A DNA stretch of 64,000 nucleotides from Pseudonocardia abyssalis (GCF_019263705.2 NZ_JADQDK010000001.1:5642001-5706000); one strand, 5' to 3'; counted from the first letter of the stretch, positions 23,140 through 32,328 are shown. Made by a program: numbers and translations. Notes: generated by a model not told the origin, from the letters alone.

Positions 23140-23250
23140 GGCGGCACCGTTTCGATCAGCGGGACGGGAGAGGTGTCCGGGCCGGTGCGCGCTGCCGGGT
23201 GTCCGTACGTACGACCTATCGCCCCCGTACCGCCGATCGTTAGCTGTGCG

Positions 23251-24906
23251 TCACCCGTTCGTGTCCTTCTGTAGCCGTTCCCGCAGCTCTCGCTTGAGGA
23301 CCTTGCCCGCCGCCGACACCGGGATCGCGTCGACGAGGAACAGCTCCCGGATCCGCTTGTACGGCGCGACCTGCGCGTTCACCGCCTCCATCAGCGCGTC
23401 GGGGTCGGCGCCCGGCGCCACGACGAACGCCACGGGCAGCTCGCCGGCGCTGAGGTCGGGGCGCCCGACGACCGCGGCCCCCGCCACCCCGGGTTGTGCG
23501 TGCAGCAGTTCCTCCAGATCGCGCGGGTACACGTTGTAGCCCTTGTAGATCAGCATGTCCTTCTTGCGGTCGACGATGGAGAGGTAGCCGTCGTCGTCGA
23601 GGACGCCGATGTCGCCGGTGCGCAGCCAGCCGTCGACCAGCGTGGCCGCGTTGTCCTCGGGCCGGTCCTGGTACCCGACCATCACCTGCGGCCCGCGGAT
23701 CACGACCTCGCCCGGCTCCCCGACGGGCAGTGCGGCGAGGTCGTCGCCGGCAGGGTCGACGATCCGCACCTCGGTGTCGGGCACCGGCAGGCCCACGGTG
23801 CCGACCTTGCGCACCGCCGACCGCGCCGCCGGGCCGATCGTGGCGCCCATCGTGACCTCGGTGAGTCCGTACCCCTCGGCGATGACGACGTCCGCACCGA
23901 GCCTGCGCTGCAGGCCCTTGATCATCTCGACGGGTAGCGGAGCGGCCCCGGAGCTGATGCTGCGGATCGACGAGAGGTCGCGCGTGGCGAAGTCGGGGTG
24001 CTGCAGCAGGGCCCCGTAGATCGGCGGGGCCCCGCTCATGCCGGTGACGGCGAACCGCTCGGCGTCGGCGAGGTAGGCCGCCGGGTCGAACCGCTCGTGC
24101 AGCACCGTCGTGGCGCCGGTGACGGTGGGGACGTTGAGCCCGCCGATCGTGCCCATCGCGTGAAACCACGGGGCCAGGCCGATCGCGACGCCGGTGCCCA
24201 GCCGCGTCGGGTACTCCTCGGCCGGCTCGACCTGGTCGAGCACCACGCCGCCCTCGCCGTCGAGCGCGGGGAGGGAGCCCGAGCCCCGGCACGCGTACTG
24301 CAGCACGTTGACGACCACGTTGCGGTGCGGCAGCTGCACGCCCTTCGACCGCCCGGTCGTGCCGCCGGTGTAGGCGAGGTGGGCGAGGTCGCGGTGCACG
24401 TCGATGTCGACGACGGGCGCGGTGGTCGGGGCGTCGCCGTGGAAGGCCTCGAAGTCGACCATCCCGTCGACGGCGAGCCGGTGCGTCGGGTCGAGCGCCT
24501 GCTCGCGGTCGGTGACCAGCACGAGCCGGATCACGGTGCGGTCGCGCACGGCGGCCAGCGCCGGGGCGGCCGGGGCCCAGGTGACGGCGGCGACGGCCCG
24601 GGAGTCGGCGAGCTGCGCGGCGAGGTCGGGTGGCGGGAGCAGCGGGTTGGTCGGGGAGAACGTGGCCCCCGCGAGCAGGGTCCCGTAGTAGGCGATCGCG
24701 TACTGCGGGCAGTTGGGCAGGTGGATCGCGACGACGTCGCCGCGGCCGACCCCCTCCGCGCGGAGTGCGTTCGCGAAGGCGCAGGCCCGCTCGTGGAGCG
24801 CGGCGAACGTCAGCTCGCGACCGGCGTAGTGGATCGCGGTGCGCTCGCCGAACCGCCGTGCCGACCCGGCGAGCAGGGCGCCGACGGGAACCTCGGGGTA
24901 GATCAC
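23251..24906 (-). CDS. Acyl-CoA synthetase (FadD-like, AMP-binding)
   Basis: A 551-residue ANL-superfamily ligase. The ATP/AMP P-loop is LAYTGGTTGRSKG; the A5-type motif is AEGYGLTEVTMGATIG; the hinge region is DGWLRTGDIGVLDDDGYLSI then VDRKKDMLIYKGYNVYPRD; the catalytic Lys is in P-V-S-A-A-G-K-V-L-K-R-E-L. It activates a carboxylic acid to acyl-CoA via acyl-AMP. The GTG start overlaps the P450 stop as GTGA, so the two are co-translated; the P450 may produce, or the ligase may activate, an oxidised hydrophobic acid. Chain-length preference cannot be read from the sequence. Confidence 0.9.
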   Translation of the reverse strand: MIYPEVPVGALLAGSARRFGERTAIHYAGRELTFAALHERACAFANALRAEGVGRGDVVAIHLPNCPQYAIAYYGTLLAGATFSPTNPLLPPPDLAAQLADSRAVAAVTWAPAAPALAAVRDRTVIRLVLVTDREQALDPTHRLAVDGMVDFEAFHGDAPTTAPVVDIDVHRDLAHLAYTGGTTGRSKGVQLPHRNVVVNVLQYACRGSGSLPALDGEGGVVLDQVEPAEEYPTRLGTGVAIGLAPWFHAMGTIGGLNVPTVTGATTVLHERFDPAAYLADAERFAVTGMSGAPPIYGALLQHPDFATRDLSSIRSISSGAAPLPVEMIKGLQRRLGADVVIAEGYGLTEVTMGATIGPAARSAVRKVGTVGLPVPDTEVRIVDPAGDDLAALPVGEPGEVVIRGPQVMVGYQDRPEDNAATLVDGWLRTGDIGVLDDDGYLSIVDRKKDMLIYKGYNVYPRDLEELLHAQPGVAGAAVVGRPDLSAGELPVAFVVAPGADPDALMEAVNAQVAPYKRIRELFLVDAIPVSAAGKVLKRELRERLQKDTNG

Positions 24907-26159
24907 CGGGCGCTCACCGGCATCGCCTTGATCCCGTTGATGAACATCGACTGCAGCCTCCGGGGCTCGGCGGTGGCGTGGATGTCGGGCACCCGGGTGA
25001 GCAGCTCGCGGAACATCACCGACATCTCGCGGCGGGCGAGGTGCGCGCCGAGGCAGAAGTGCGGACCGGCACCGCCGAACCCGACGTGCGGGTTGGGGGA
25101 GCGGCGGACGTCGAACGCGTCGGGGTCGGTGAAGTGCGCCGGGTCGCGGTTGGCGCCCCAGTAGAAGAGCAGCACCTTGTCGCCCGCGGTCATGTCCTGC
25201 CCGCCGAGCACGGCGTCGACGGCCAGGGTGCGGCGCATGAAGATCACCGGTGAGGCCCAGCGGACGATCTCCTCGACGGCGGTCGGGGTGACGCCGTCGA
25301 GGTCGCCGAGCCAGATCCGGCGCTGCTCGGGATGGTCGGTGAGCAGCTTGAGGCCCCAGCTGATCGCGTTGCGAGTGGTCTCGTTGCCGGCCACCACCAG
25401 CAGGATGAAGAAGCTCGCGAGCTCGTCGGGGGTGAGGCGCTCGCCGTCGATCTCGGCGTTGATCAGCGCGGACGTCACATCGTCGGTGGGTCGCTGCTCG
25501 CGGTGCTCCGCCAGGTCGCGCATGAGCTCGGCGAGCTCGTTGCCCGCCTGCAGCAGCGCGACGATGACGTTCTCGGCGTCCGGGACGTACTCGGGGTCGC
25601 TCGCCCCGAGGATCACGTTCGACGTCCGGAACACGAAGTCGTACTGGCTCTCCGGCACGCCCATCATGTCGCAGACGATCTTCAGCGGGAGTCGGGCGGA
25701 GATGGTGGAGACGGCGTCGCACTCCCCGGCGTCGACCACGTCGTCGACGATCCGGGTGGCGATCGCCTGCACGTCGTCGGTGATCGCGGCGAGGCGCTTC
25801 GGGGTGAACCCGCGCGAGACGATCCGGCGCAGGCGGGCGTGCCGCGGGTCGTCGGTGTTGATCATCGAACCGTAGAATTCGAGGAACTCCGGCGGCAGGT
25901 CGGCGACGTTCGTCGCACCCGCGCCGGAGGTGAACACCTTCGCGTTGCGGCTGGCCTCGACCAGGTCGTCGAGGCGGGTCAGGGCCCAGTACCCCGGGCC
26001 CTTCGGCAGGAACGAGGCCTCAGGCTCGGCGAAGAACGGCACCGGCTCCCGCTCGCGCAGCGCCGCGAACGCCGCGGCCCGCTCGGAGATGGGGGCCGTC
26101 CAGAACCGCTCGATGTCGGACAGGTCCGGGCGGGTGGCCCAGGTGGTGCTCGGCGGCAT
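24903..26159 (-). CDS. Cytochrome P450
   Basis: A 418-residue soluble bacterial P450. I-helix oxygen-activation motif A-G-N-E-T-T-R-N, E-x-x-R as E-E-I-V-R in TAVEEIVRWASPVIFMRRTL, and heme ligand loop FGGAGPHFCLGAHLARRE with the thiolate Cys. The end MFINGIKAMPVS resembles actinobacterial steroid/lipid-oxidising P450s (CYP124/125/142 neighbourhood). No redox partner gene is adjacent. First gene of an operon with the acyl-CoA ligase. Two dyads lie upstream at 26177-26212. It is a relative of, but clearly distinct from, the P450 at 45061-46326. Confidence 0.9.
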   Translation of the reverse strand: MPPSTTWATRPDLSDIERFWTAPISERAAAFAALREREPVPFFAEPEASFLPKGPGYWALTRLDDLVEASRNAKVFTSGAGATNVADLPPEFLEFYGSMINTDDPRHARLRRIVSRGFTPKRLAAITDDVQAIATRIVDDVVDAGECDAVSTISARLPLKIVCDMMGVPESQYDFVFRTSNVILGASDPEYVPDAENVIVALLQAGNELAELMRDLAEHREQRPTDDVTSALINAEIDGERLTPDELASFFILLVVAGNETTRNAISWGLKLLTDHPEQRRIWLGDLDGVTPTAVEEIVRWASPVIFMRRTLAVDAVLGGQDMTAGDKVLLFYWGANRDPAHFTDPDAFDVRRSPNPHVGFGGAGPHFCLGAHLARREMSVMFRELLTRVPDIHATAEPRRLQSMFINGIKAMPVSAR

Positions 26160-26176
26160 CGCCGAACCTCCTCGCT

Positions 26177-26212
26177 GTGGGTCGGATCACCCACACTAGT
26201 TACCGGGAGGTA
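26177..26212. promoter_or_regulatory. Two adjacent dyads upstream of the P450-ligase operon
   Basis: GTGGGT (26177-26182) and ACCCAC (26189-26194) form a perfect 18-base dyad with a 6-base spacer. Next to it TACC-GGGA-GGTA (26201-26212) is a second dyad with TetR-operator character. They lie 18-53 bases before the P450 start, where promoter and operator would be. No regulator gene is immediately adjacent. Confidence 0.4.
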
Positions 26213-26365
26213 GCGGGCAAGGGGCCGTAGGGGCCGCGCCCCGGACCGCGGGGGCCAGCCGCTCGGCTCGCGCGGTGATACGGCGCGGTCGGGGGGGCAG
26301 GTGGGTCGGGCGGGTGCCGTCGCGGTGGAGAACCCGCCCCCCGCCGAGCGCGACGATCCGCCGCG

Positions 26366-29305
26366 TCACGCGGGCACCGGTGGGGCGAGGAGGCCGCGGG
26401 CGTAGGCGATGTTCACGGCCTCGGTACGGCTGGCGGCACCCAGCTTCGCCATCACCCGCGACAGGTGCACGCTCACCGTCTTCTCGCTGATGAACAGGGC
26501 CGCGCCGACCTGCCGGTTGGTGTGGCCCTGCGCGACCTGCTCCAGCACCGAGCGCTCCCGCGGGGTGAGGACGTCGGGGGCCGGGGTCTTCCCGTCGGGC
26601 GTGACCCCGGCCCGGGCTGCCAGAGCGTCGACGGCCGTCAGCAACGGGACGGCCCGCAGGGCGGTGGCGGTGCGGTGGGCGTGGCGGAGGTCGTCGGCGA
26701 CGTCGGCCGCGGCGAGCCCGGTGGCGAGCCGGGCTTCGGCCCGGCGCAGCCGCGCGTATGCACCGCGGTACCCGAGGCCGGCGGGCTCGTAGGCGAACGC
26801 CTCGACGACGGCGTCCCACGCCGACGGGTCGGGCGCGGTGAGCCGGGTGAGCTCGGCGTGCGCCCGCAGCAGCCAGGCCCGGCCCTCCGGCCCCATCTCC
26901 GTGCCGCGGGGCAGGCCGCGCCGCGCGGTCTCCTCGGCGTGGGCGACCAGCCGCCGCGCGTGGCCCTCGACGTCGCCCGCGCCGGCGACGAGGCCCGCGA
27001 TGCCCAGTGCGGCGAGCGCGATCCCGCCGAACGCGTACCCCTCGATCGCGTCCAGCGCCGACTGCGCGGCGGCGGCCCGGGCGACGGCGTCGTCGGGCCG
27101 GTCCTGCCAGAGCGCGGCCTCCGCGGCGGCGACCCCGAGGTAGACCGTGGCCTGCATGCCCTCCAGCGGCCGCGCCGTCAGCTCGGCGTAGCGCCGCTCC
27201 ACCACGTCGAACCGGCCGCGTGCGGTGGCCACGAGCAGCCCGGCCGCGACGAGCCGCGCCGACACCGACGCCGGGACCGCGGCCCCGGCCAGGTCGGCGG
27301 CCGTCTCCGCGGCGTCCCAGTCGCCGCCGAGGTACCGGGCCGCCACGTGGGCGACCCGGACGTCGAGCCCCGGCATGCTCCACCGCAGGCCGGTGGCGGC
27401 GGCGCGGTCCTCGCCCTCGGCCAGCTCCTCGGCCGCGTCGGCGAAGCGGCACTCCTCCAGCAGCGAGAAGCCGACACCGGAGTACGTGCGCAGCTCGGCC
27501 CCGAGGTCGCCCGCGCGGCGCGCCAGCGAGCGCGCGGTGGCGAGCCGCGCCCGCGCCTGCTCCGGCCGGCCCGAGTACGCCTCGCACCCCGCCATCGTGA
27601 CCAGTGCGTCGGCGGCCGCGGCGTGGGCGAAGCGGTCGGCGTCGGGGAGGGCGGACGCGACCCCCACGGCCCGCTCGGCCTCGCGCACCGCGTCGGGGAA
27701 CTCGTCGACCCGGTAGTGGGCCCTGGCGAGCACGGCGTGGCACCACGCGAGGTCACCGGACGGCGGGCGCGCGCCGAACACCGTCATCGCCTGCTCGGCG
27801 GCGTCGCGGGCATCGGCGTAGCTGTCGTCGCTGCGCTCCAGCAGCCGCAGGGCGTACTTGACCCGCACCGTCGCGGTGAGCACCGGGTCGCCGTGGCGCT
27901 CGGCGAGCTCCAGCGCGCGCCGGCCCAGCGCGGTGCCCCGCTCGGGGTCGCCCGTGGCGCTCGCGGCCCAGGCGGCCATCCGGGTGAGCTGGTGCTCCGG
28001 CGCGCCGGCGACGGTCTCCGCGTCGGGGACGGCGGGCCACAGCTCCAGCGCCCGCTCGGCGTGCAGCAGCAGCTCGGCGGGGGCCTCCTGCCCGTCGGCC
28101 TCGCGGGCCGCCGACACCGATGCGGTGAGCGCGGTGGGCAGGTCGTGCGCGGCCAGCGCGTGGTGGGCGAGCATCGCTGCGCGGCCCGGTTCGTCGGGGG
28201 CGGACGGGTCGGCCAGCAGCGCGGCGAACGCGGCGTGCAGCCGGCTGCGCTCCCCGGGGAGCAGGTCGTGGTGGATCGCCTCGCGCAGCAGCGCGTGCCG
28301 GAAGACGTAGTCGTCGCCGGAGTGCCCGTCGGCGACCAGGACGTGGTGGTGCACCGCCTCGCGCAGCCCCAGCTCCAGCTCGTCGACGTCGAGCCCGGCG
28401 ACGGCGGCGAGCTGGTCGTGCCGGACCCGGCGCCCGGCGACCGACGCCACCCGCAGCAGCCGCTGCGTGGCCGGGGTGAGGCTTTCGACGCGGGCCAGCA
28501 GCACCTCGACGAGGCTGTGCGGCAGGCCGTCGGAACAGCTGGAGACCAGCTCCTCGGCGAAGAACGCGTTGCCCTCGCTGCGCCGGGCGACGCTGTGCAG
28601 CAGCTGCGGCGTGAGCGACCCGTCGGCGAGCAGCCGGACGAGTGCGAGAACGTCGGCCGCGTCGAGCGGCTCCAGCTCCACCCGCTCGACGGCCGGCAGC
28701 CGCACCAGCTCCGACAGCACCGGCCGCAGCGGGTGGCGGCGGTGCAGGTCGTCGGATCGGTAGGTGGCCAGCACGACCAGGCGCTGCGCGTCGAGCCGGG
28801 AGAGCAGGAAGACGACGAGGTCGCGGCTCGACCGGTCGGCCCAGTGCAGGTCCTCCAGCACGACGAGTGCGGGCCGGTCGGCGGTGAGCTCGTCGAGCAC
28901 CGACAGCACGGCGTCGAACACCCGGAGCTGGCCCAGCGACCGGTCAGCCTCCGGCTCGGCCCGCGGCGGACCGCCGGGCTGCAGGTGGCGCAGGGCCCCG
29001 TGCGCGGCGACCAGCTCGGGCCGCCGCACCGCGAGCGCGCCGACGATCTCGGTGAACGGGAGGTACGGCAGCGCGGCCTCCGCGGTGTCGAGGCAGCGCC
29101 CGGTGAGCACGGAGAACCCCGCCGCGGACGCCCGCGCGACCGCCTCGGCGACGAGCCGGGACTTGCCGACGCCCGCGTCGCCGGAGAGCAGCACCCCCGT
29201 CGGCGAGCCCGTGGACGCACGCTCGAGCGCCGCGGCCAGCGCCGACACCTCGTGCCGGCGGCCCACCAGCTCGATGCCCGCCCCGATCCGCGTCACGCGG
29301 GTCAT
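26366..29305 (-). CDS. Large LuxR-type (LAL/MalT-like) ATP-binding regulator
   Basis: A 979-residue regulator. The N-terminal AAA/NACHT-like ATPase has Walker A G-D-A-G-V-G-K-S (42-49) and Walker B LVVLEDLHWAD. A long TPR-like helical middle follows (about residues 300-880). The C-terminal LuxR helix-turn-helix reads LTPRERSVLEQVAQGHTNRQ then VGAALFISEKTVSVHLSRVM and A-K-L-G-A-A-S-R-T. LALs are ATP-dependent activators, often of catabolic or antibiotic operons. The ATG overlaps the stop of the small gene upstream as ATGA. The P450-ligase operon lies just downstream on the same strand and is a plausible but unproven target. Confidence 0.9.
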   Translation of the reverse strand: MTRVTRIGAGIELVGRRHEVSALAAALERASTGSPTGVLLSGDAGVGKSRLVAEAVARASAAGFSVLTGRCLDTAEAALPYLPFTEIVGALAVRRPELVAAHGALRHLQPGGPPRAEPEADRSLGQLRVFDAVLSVLDELTADRPALVVLEDLHWADRSSRDLVVFLLSRLDAQRLVVLATYRSDDLHRRHPLRPVLSELVRLPAVERVELEPLDAADVLALVRLLADGSLTPQLLHSVARRSEGNAFFAEELVSSCSDGLPHSLVEVLLARVESLTPATQRLLRVASVAGRRVRHDQLAAVAGLDVDELELGLREAVHHHVLVADGHSGDDYVFRHALLREAIHHDLLPGERSRLHAAFAALLADPSAPDEPGRAAMLAHHALAAHDLPTALTASVSAAREADGQEAPAELLLHAERALELWPAVPDAETVAGAPEHQLTRMAAWAASATGDPERGTALGRRALELAERHGDPVLTATVRVKYALRLLERSDDSYADARDAAEQAMTVFGARPPSGDLAWCHAVLARAHYRVDEFPDAVREAERAVGVASALPDADRFAHAAAADALVTMAGCEAYSGRPEQARARLATARSLARRAGDLGAELRTYSGVGFSLLEECRFADAAEELAEGEDRAAATGLRWSMPGLDVRVAHVAARYLGGDWDAAETAADLAGAAVPASVSARLVAAGLLVATARGRFDVVERRYAELTARPLEGMQATVYLGVAAAEAALWQDRPDDAVARAAAAQSALDAIEGYAFGGIALAALGIAGLVAGAGDVEGHARRLVAHAEETARRGLPRGTEMGPEGRAWLLRAHAELTRLTAPDPSAWDAVVEAFAYEPAGLGYRGAYARLRRAEARLATGLAAADVADDLRHAHRTATALRAVPLLTAVDALAARAGVTPDGKTPAPDVLTPRERSVLEQVAQGHTNRQVGAALFISEKTVSVHLSRVMAKLGAASRTEAVNIAYARGLLAPPVPA

Positions 29306-29517
29306 CGTGGCACGGCGTACCGACAGTTCGCGTCCGTGTTCGCGGCGGGTGAGGTGGGACGGTCCGGCGGTGCGGGAGGCATCGGTGACCGCTCCGACCT
29401 GCGGGCCCGGCGTGCGGCGCGGGCGAGGCGGCCGAGCCGGAACTGCTCGGCCTCCGCGAGCAGCTCGCGGTGGCGGAGCTCGGCGGTGCGGGAGTGGCCC
29501 GGGCTGTCGAAGAACAT
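29302..29517 (-). CDS. Small basic helical protein coupled to the LAL regulator
   Basis: A 71-residue protein. MFFDSPGHSRTAELRHRELL then [20 protein letters not shown] forms one long basic amphipathic helix, followed by a Pro-rich tail. Similar short Arg/Ala-rich proteins are common in actinobacteria; function unknown. The ATG at 29517 is preferred over one at 29553 because the helix begins there. Its stop overlaps the LAL start (ATGA), so the two are translationally coupled. Confidence 0.5.
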   Translation of the reverse strand: MFFDSPGHSRTAELRHRELLAEAEQFRLGRLARAARRARRSERSPMPPAPPDRPTSPAANTDANCRYAVPR

Positions 29518-29607
29518 GCGACGAGCCTCGTGCTGAGGCCCGGGGCCCGACATCGGGCGATCACGCCGGTTCCCGTCCGCCCGGGGTGTGGGCCGGGGTA
29601 AGGACCC

Positions 29608-29790
29608 TTACCCCCGCGGCTGCCCGGGAGGGGTGATCAGGCCGCGCTGGTAGGCCCGCACCAGCCGCCGGGGCACGCGGTACTCGCGTCCGTCGATCCG
29701 CACCGGCACCAGGTCGGGCGCCGCCGCCTTCCACTGCGCCCGCCGGCTGCGGGTGTTGGACCGGGACATCCGGCGCTTGGGAACGGCCAT
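29608..29790 (-). CDS. rpmF: 50S ribosomal protein L32, zinc-independent form
   Basis: A 60-residue L32: [20 protein letters not shown], then [20 protein letters not shown] and [15 protein letters not shown]. The M-A-V-P-K-R-x-x-S-R-S-N-x-R-x-R-R head is diagnostic. No Cys is present, whereas zinc-binding L32 has four, so this is the C-minus paralogue used when zinc is scarce. Its ATG overlaps the stop of the Mrf/CobW-like gene (TGATG), so both belong to the same minus-strand transcript that diverges from the Zur-box-like site at 31061. Confidence 0.85.
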   Translation of the reverse strand: MAVPKRRMSRSNTRSRRAQWKAAAPDLVPVRIDGREYRVPRRLVRAYQRGLITPPGQPRG

Positions 29791-31025
29791 CAGTGCTCCT
29801 CCTCGGAGTGGTGCTCGGCGCCCGCCACCACATCGGCGGCGGGTTCGCAGGGGTCGGTGTGCCACCAGCCGAAAGGGTCGGGCAGGGCGCTCCACACGTC
29901 CGGTCCGGCGGCCAGTTCGAGGTCGGTGAGCAGGGCCTCGCGCAGGACGGCGTCGATCTCGTCGGGGTCGGCGGCGTGGGAGAGGACGACGAGGTCCTGC
30001 GCCCGGTCGCCGAAGCGCGGGTGCCAGCCCAGTGCCGCGAACGCCTGCCGCTCCGGTGACGCCGCCTCCCACGCCCCGTCGCCCGCGCCGTGGAGCCAGC
30101 CGCCCGCGTGGCCGACCTGGAGGCCGCCACCCGCCGACTCCAGCCAGAGCACCGCGTCGGGTCGGGTCGCGAGCCAGATCCGGCCGCGGGCGCGGACGAC
30201 GCCGTCGAGCAGCACGTCGAGCGCGTCGTGCAGCCGCAACGGGTGGAACGGGCGCCGCGCGGAGAACACGACGAGCCGCACGCCGCACTCGCCGTCGAGC
30301 GGGGGGGTGCCGCGCAGCAGCGGCGCGTGCACGTCGTCGGGCCGCCCGCGGCGGGCCGCACCGGGTGCGAGGACCCGCTCGTCGAGTCCGCCCGCGCGCA
30401 GCCGCACCGCGGCGGGGGCGAGCCGGGCGAGCACGGCGTCGAGCCGGGCCAGCTCCCACGGGTCCGCGGTGCCGGTGACCACGACGACGTCGGCGAACTC
30501 CGCCTGCCCGACGGCCACCTGCGCGACGGTCCGCTCGTCCGCGCCGTCCTCCGCCCGCCCGAGCTCCGGGCAGCCGCGCTCGGGCAGCGTCGCGTCGCCG
30601 GTGGCGTCGGCGAACCACGTGCCCGCGTCGACGACCGTCACCACCCCGAGCAGCTCGACGTCGTCGACGACGGGCCGGTCGCCGACCAGCACGTGCAGCA
30701 GGGACCAGCACAGGTTCTCGGGTTCGAGCGCCGGGTCGAGGTGTAGCACGATCCGCGCCGGTCCACCGGGCCCGGCCAGCTCCCGGAGCTGTGGGAGCAG
30801 GTCCTCGCGCAGTGTGCAGGACACGCAGCCGTGGGCCAGCCCGACGGTGGTGGTGACGTCGGAGTCGCGGCTGCGCAGCCTGCGCCGCACCAGCCCGTCG
30901 CCGACGTCGCGCAGGTCGTGGTGCAGCACGGCCACGTCGGGGTCGAGCGAGCGGATGCGGGTGACGACGTCCTCGACGCCGGGCGCGGTGAGCCCGGTGA
31001 GCACGAGGAGCTCGGGGCGGGACAC
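29790..31025 (-). CDS. mrf: CobW/COG0523-family protein, Mrf-like zinc-starvation factor
   Basis: A 411-residue COG0523 protein. The P-loop position reads [17 protein letters not shown] and lacks the G-K-T of true GTPases. The metal-type motif is C-V-S-C in [19 protein letters not shown]. The C-terminal CobW_C domain has [20 protein letters not shown] then [13 protein letters not shown] degenerate P-loop plus the location in a C-minus ribosomal protein cluster matches mycobacterial Mrf, which recruits the hibernation factor Mpy to zinc-starved ribosomes. The GTG at 31025 has AGGAGG upstream. The symbol is assigned by context and motif, not by alignment. Confidence 0.75.
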   Translation of the reverse strand: MSRPELLVLTGLTAPGVEDVVTRIRSLDPDVAVLHHDLRDVGDGLVRRRLRSRDSDVTTTVGLAHGCVSCTLREDLLPQLRELAGPGGPARIVLHLDPALEPENLCWSLLHVLVGDRPVVDDVELLGVVTVVDAGTWFADATGDATLPERGCPELGRAEDGADERTVAQVAVGQAEFADVVVVTGTADPWELARLDAVLARLAPAAVRLRAGGLDERVLAPGAARRGRPDDVHAPLLRGTPPLDGECGVRLVVFSARRPFHPLRLHDALDVLLDGVVRARGRIWLATRPDAVLWLESAGGGLQVGHAGGWLHGAGDGAWEAASPERQAFAALGWHPRFGDRAQDLVVLSHAADPDEIDAVLREALLTDLELAAGPDVWSALPDPFGWWHTDPCEPAADVVAGAEHHSEEEH

Positions 31026-31060
31026 GGGACCTCCTGGGGTGGGGTAGCCTCCACCGTAGA

Positions 31061-31080
31061 TGAAAACGAATGTCGTTACA
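31061..31080. promoter_or_regulatory. Candidate Zur box in the divergent ribosomal-protein promoter
   Basis: TGAAAACGA-ATG-TCGTTACA: the inner AACGA/TCGTT arms pair perfectly around a 3-base centre and the outer TG/CA also match. AT-rich A4 on the left arm is typical of actinobacterial Zur boxes. It lies 36 bases from the mrf start and 15 from the rpmG start, so a bound zinc-loaded Zur would silence both directions. Confidence 0.65.
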
Positions 31081-31094
31081 CAAGGAGGTGGGCG

Positions 31095-31262
31095 ATGGCC
31101 CGCGGCAACGAGCTCCGGCCGATCGTGAAGATGCGCTCGACGGCGGGAACCGGCACCACGTACGTCACGCGGAAGAACCGGCGCAACGATCCCGACCGCA
31201 TGACGCTGCGCAAGTACGACCCCGTCGTGCGGCGCCACGTCGAGTTCCGTGAGGAGCGCTGA
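31095..31262 (+). CDS. rpmG: 50S ribosomal protein L33, zinc-independent form
   Basis: A 55-residue L33: [20 protein letters not shown], then [20 protein letters not shown] and [21 protein letters not shown] is the L33 signature. It has no Cys, in contrast to the zinc-type L33 at 32329-32496 with two C-x-x-C pairs, so both members of a C-minus/C-plus pair are within 1.3 kb. AAGGAGG lies before the ATG. First gene of the plus-strand zinc-starvation operon. Confidence 0.9.
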   Translation: MARGNELRPIVKMRSTAGTGTTYVTRKNRRNDPDRMTLRKYDPVVRRHVEFREER

Positions 31263-31263
31263 G

Positions 31264-31503
31264 ATGGCCGTCCGCCCTACCCGGGTGCCGCGCAAGAGGG
31301 TCAACCCGCTGCACGCGAAGAAGATCACCGAGGTCGACTGGAAGGACACGAACCTGCTGCGCCAGTTCATCTCCGACCGCGGCAAGATCCGCGCCCGCCG
31401 CGTGACCGGTCTGACCGTGCAGCAGCAGCGGCAGGTCGCCACCGCGATCCGCAACGCCCGCGAGATGGCGCTGCTGCCCTTCCCGCACCCCGGACGGTCC
31501 TGA
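31264..31503 (+). CDS. rpsR: 30S ribosomal protein S18, zinc-independent form
   Basis: A 79-residue S18: [20 protein letters not shown], then [20 protein letters not shown] and [22 protein letters not shown]-x-R-R-V-T-G-x-x-x-Q-Q-Q-R is diagnostic. Cys residues that bind zinc in the C-plus paralogue are missing. The ATG at 31264 begins right after the L33 stop, and its own stop overlaps the L28 start (TGATG), so the four proteins are made in step. Confidence 0.9.
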   Translation: MAVRPTRVPRKRVNPLHAKKITEVDWKDTNLLRQFISDRGKIRARRVTGLTVQQQRQVATAIRNAREMALLPFPHPGRS

Positions 31504-31733
31504 TGTCGATGCGCTGCGAGCTGACCGGGCGCGAACCCGGCTTCGGCAAGAACGTCTCCCACTCCCACCGCCGCACGAGCCGCCGGTGGGACCCGAACAT
31601 CCAGGTCAAGCGCTACCGGTTCGAGGGCCGCACGGTGCGGCTGCGCCTCTCGACCGACGCGATCAGGACGATCGACCGCATCGGCATCGACGCCGCGGTG
31701 GCCCGCATCCGGGCCCGCGGGGGGAAGGTCTGA
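31503..31733 (+). CDS. rpmB: 50S ribosomal protein L28, zinc-independent form
   Basis: A 76-residue L28: [20 protein letters not shown], then [20 protein letters not shown] and [21 protein letters not shown] is the family signature. Only one Cys remains, so the zinc site is lost. The start at 31503 overlaps the S18 stop; an ATG two codons later is possible. The stop overlaps the S14 start. Confidence 0.9.
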   Translation: MSMRCELTGREPGFGKNVSHSHRRTSRRWDPNIQVKRYRFEGRTVRLRLSTDAIRTIDRIGIDAAVARIRARGGKV

Positions 31734-32038
31734 TGGCCAAGACCGGCAAGATCGTGAAGAACGAGCGGCGCAAGGCGGTCGTGGCGAAGTACGCGGAGCG
31801 CCGCGCCGGGCTCAAGGCCGTCATCGCCCGGCCCACCACGTCCGACGACGACCGCGCGTCCGCGATCCGTGAGCTGAACCGCCAGCCCCGCGACGCGAGC
31901 GCCACCCGTGTCCGCAACCGCGACGCGGCCGACGGTCGCCCGCGCGGCTACCTGCGGAAGTTCGGCGTCTCCCGGGTGAAGCTCCGGGAGCTCGCGCACG
32001 CCGGCCACCTGCCCGGGGTGCGCAAGTCGAGCTGGTGA
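31733..32038 (+). CDS. rpsN: 30S ribosomal protein S14, zinc-independent long form
   Basis: A 101-residue S14: [20 protein letters not shown], then [20 protein letters not shown] and [20 protein letters not shown]. It lacks the C-x-x-C zinc knuckle of the roughly 61-residue zinc-type S14 and has the longer form used as the zinc-free substitute in actinobacteria. Last gene of the L33-S18-L28-S14 operon, coupled by TGATG to L28. Confidence 0.9.
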   Translation: MAKTGKIVKNERRKAVVAKYAERRAGLKAVIARPTTSDDDRASAIRELNRQPRDASATRVRNRDAADGRPRGYLRKFGVSRVKLRELAHAGHLPGVRKSSW

Positions 32039-32049
32039 CGGGAGCCGAT

Positions 32050-32078
32050 TTCGGGTCGCCGCGGAGGGTGTGTAGCAT
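32050..32078 (+). promoter_or_regulatory. Candidate promoter of the tRNA-Thr gene
   Basis: TTCGGG (32050-32055) and TAGCAT (32073-32078) are 17 bases apart, and the tRNA begins 41 bases after the -10 element. TAGCAT resembles the actinobacterial housekeeping -10 sequence. Only weak -35 similarity. Confidence 0.35.
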
Positions 32079-32119
32079 CTTCAACGGCCGCGGGAAGTGA
32101 CCGCCCGCAGGTCCGTACC

Positions 32120-32192
32120 GCCCCTTTAGCTCAGTCGGTAGAGCGTCTCCATGGTAAGGAGAAGGTCTACGGTTCGATTCCGTAAAGGGGCT
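32120..32192 (+). tRNA. tRNA-Thr (anticodon GGT)
   Basis: A 73-base cloverleaf. Acceptor GCCCCTT pairs with AAGGGGC at 32185-32191. D-arm begins TAGCTCAGTCGGTAGAGC. The anticodon stem TCTCC/GGAGA encloses loop ATGGTAA with anticodon GGT. The T-arm contains GGTTCGATTCC. The discriminator is T and no CCA is encoded. Confidence 0.95.
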
Positions 32193-32220
32193 CGATGAGG
32201 CGGCGTGAGCCGCCTCATAC

Positions 32221-32293
32221 AGCGGTGTAGCTCAGCTGGTAGAGCAAGCGGCTCATAATCGCTGTGTCGCCGGTTCAAGTCCGGCCACCGCTA
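32221..32293 (+). tRNA. tRNA-Met (anticodon CAT, elongator type)
   Basis: A 73-base cloverleaf followed by encoded CCA (32294-32296). Acceptor AGCGGTG pairs with CACCGCT. D-arm TAGCTCAGCTGGTAGAGC. The anticodon stem AGCGG/TCGCT encloses CTCATAA with anticodon CAT. T-arm GCCGGTTCAAGTCCGGC. A normal A-U first pair marks it as elongator rather than initiator. It is 28 bases after tRNA-Thr and 36 bases before rpmG, as in other actinobacteria. Confidence 0.93.
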
Positions 32294-32328
32294 CCAGTTC
32301 CAGAAGACCAATCATGGAGGCACCCGCG

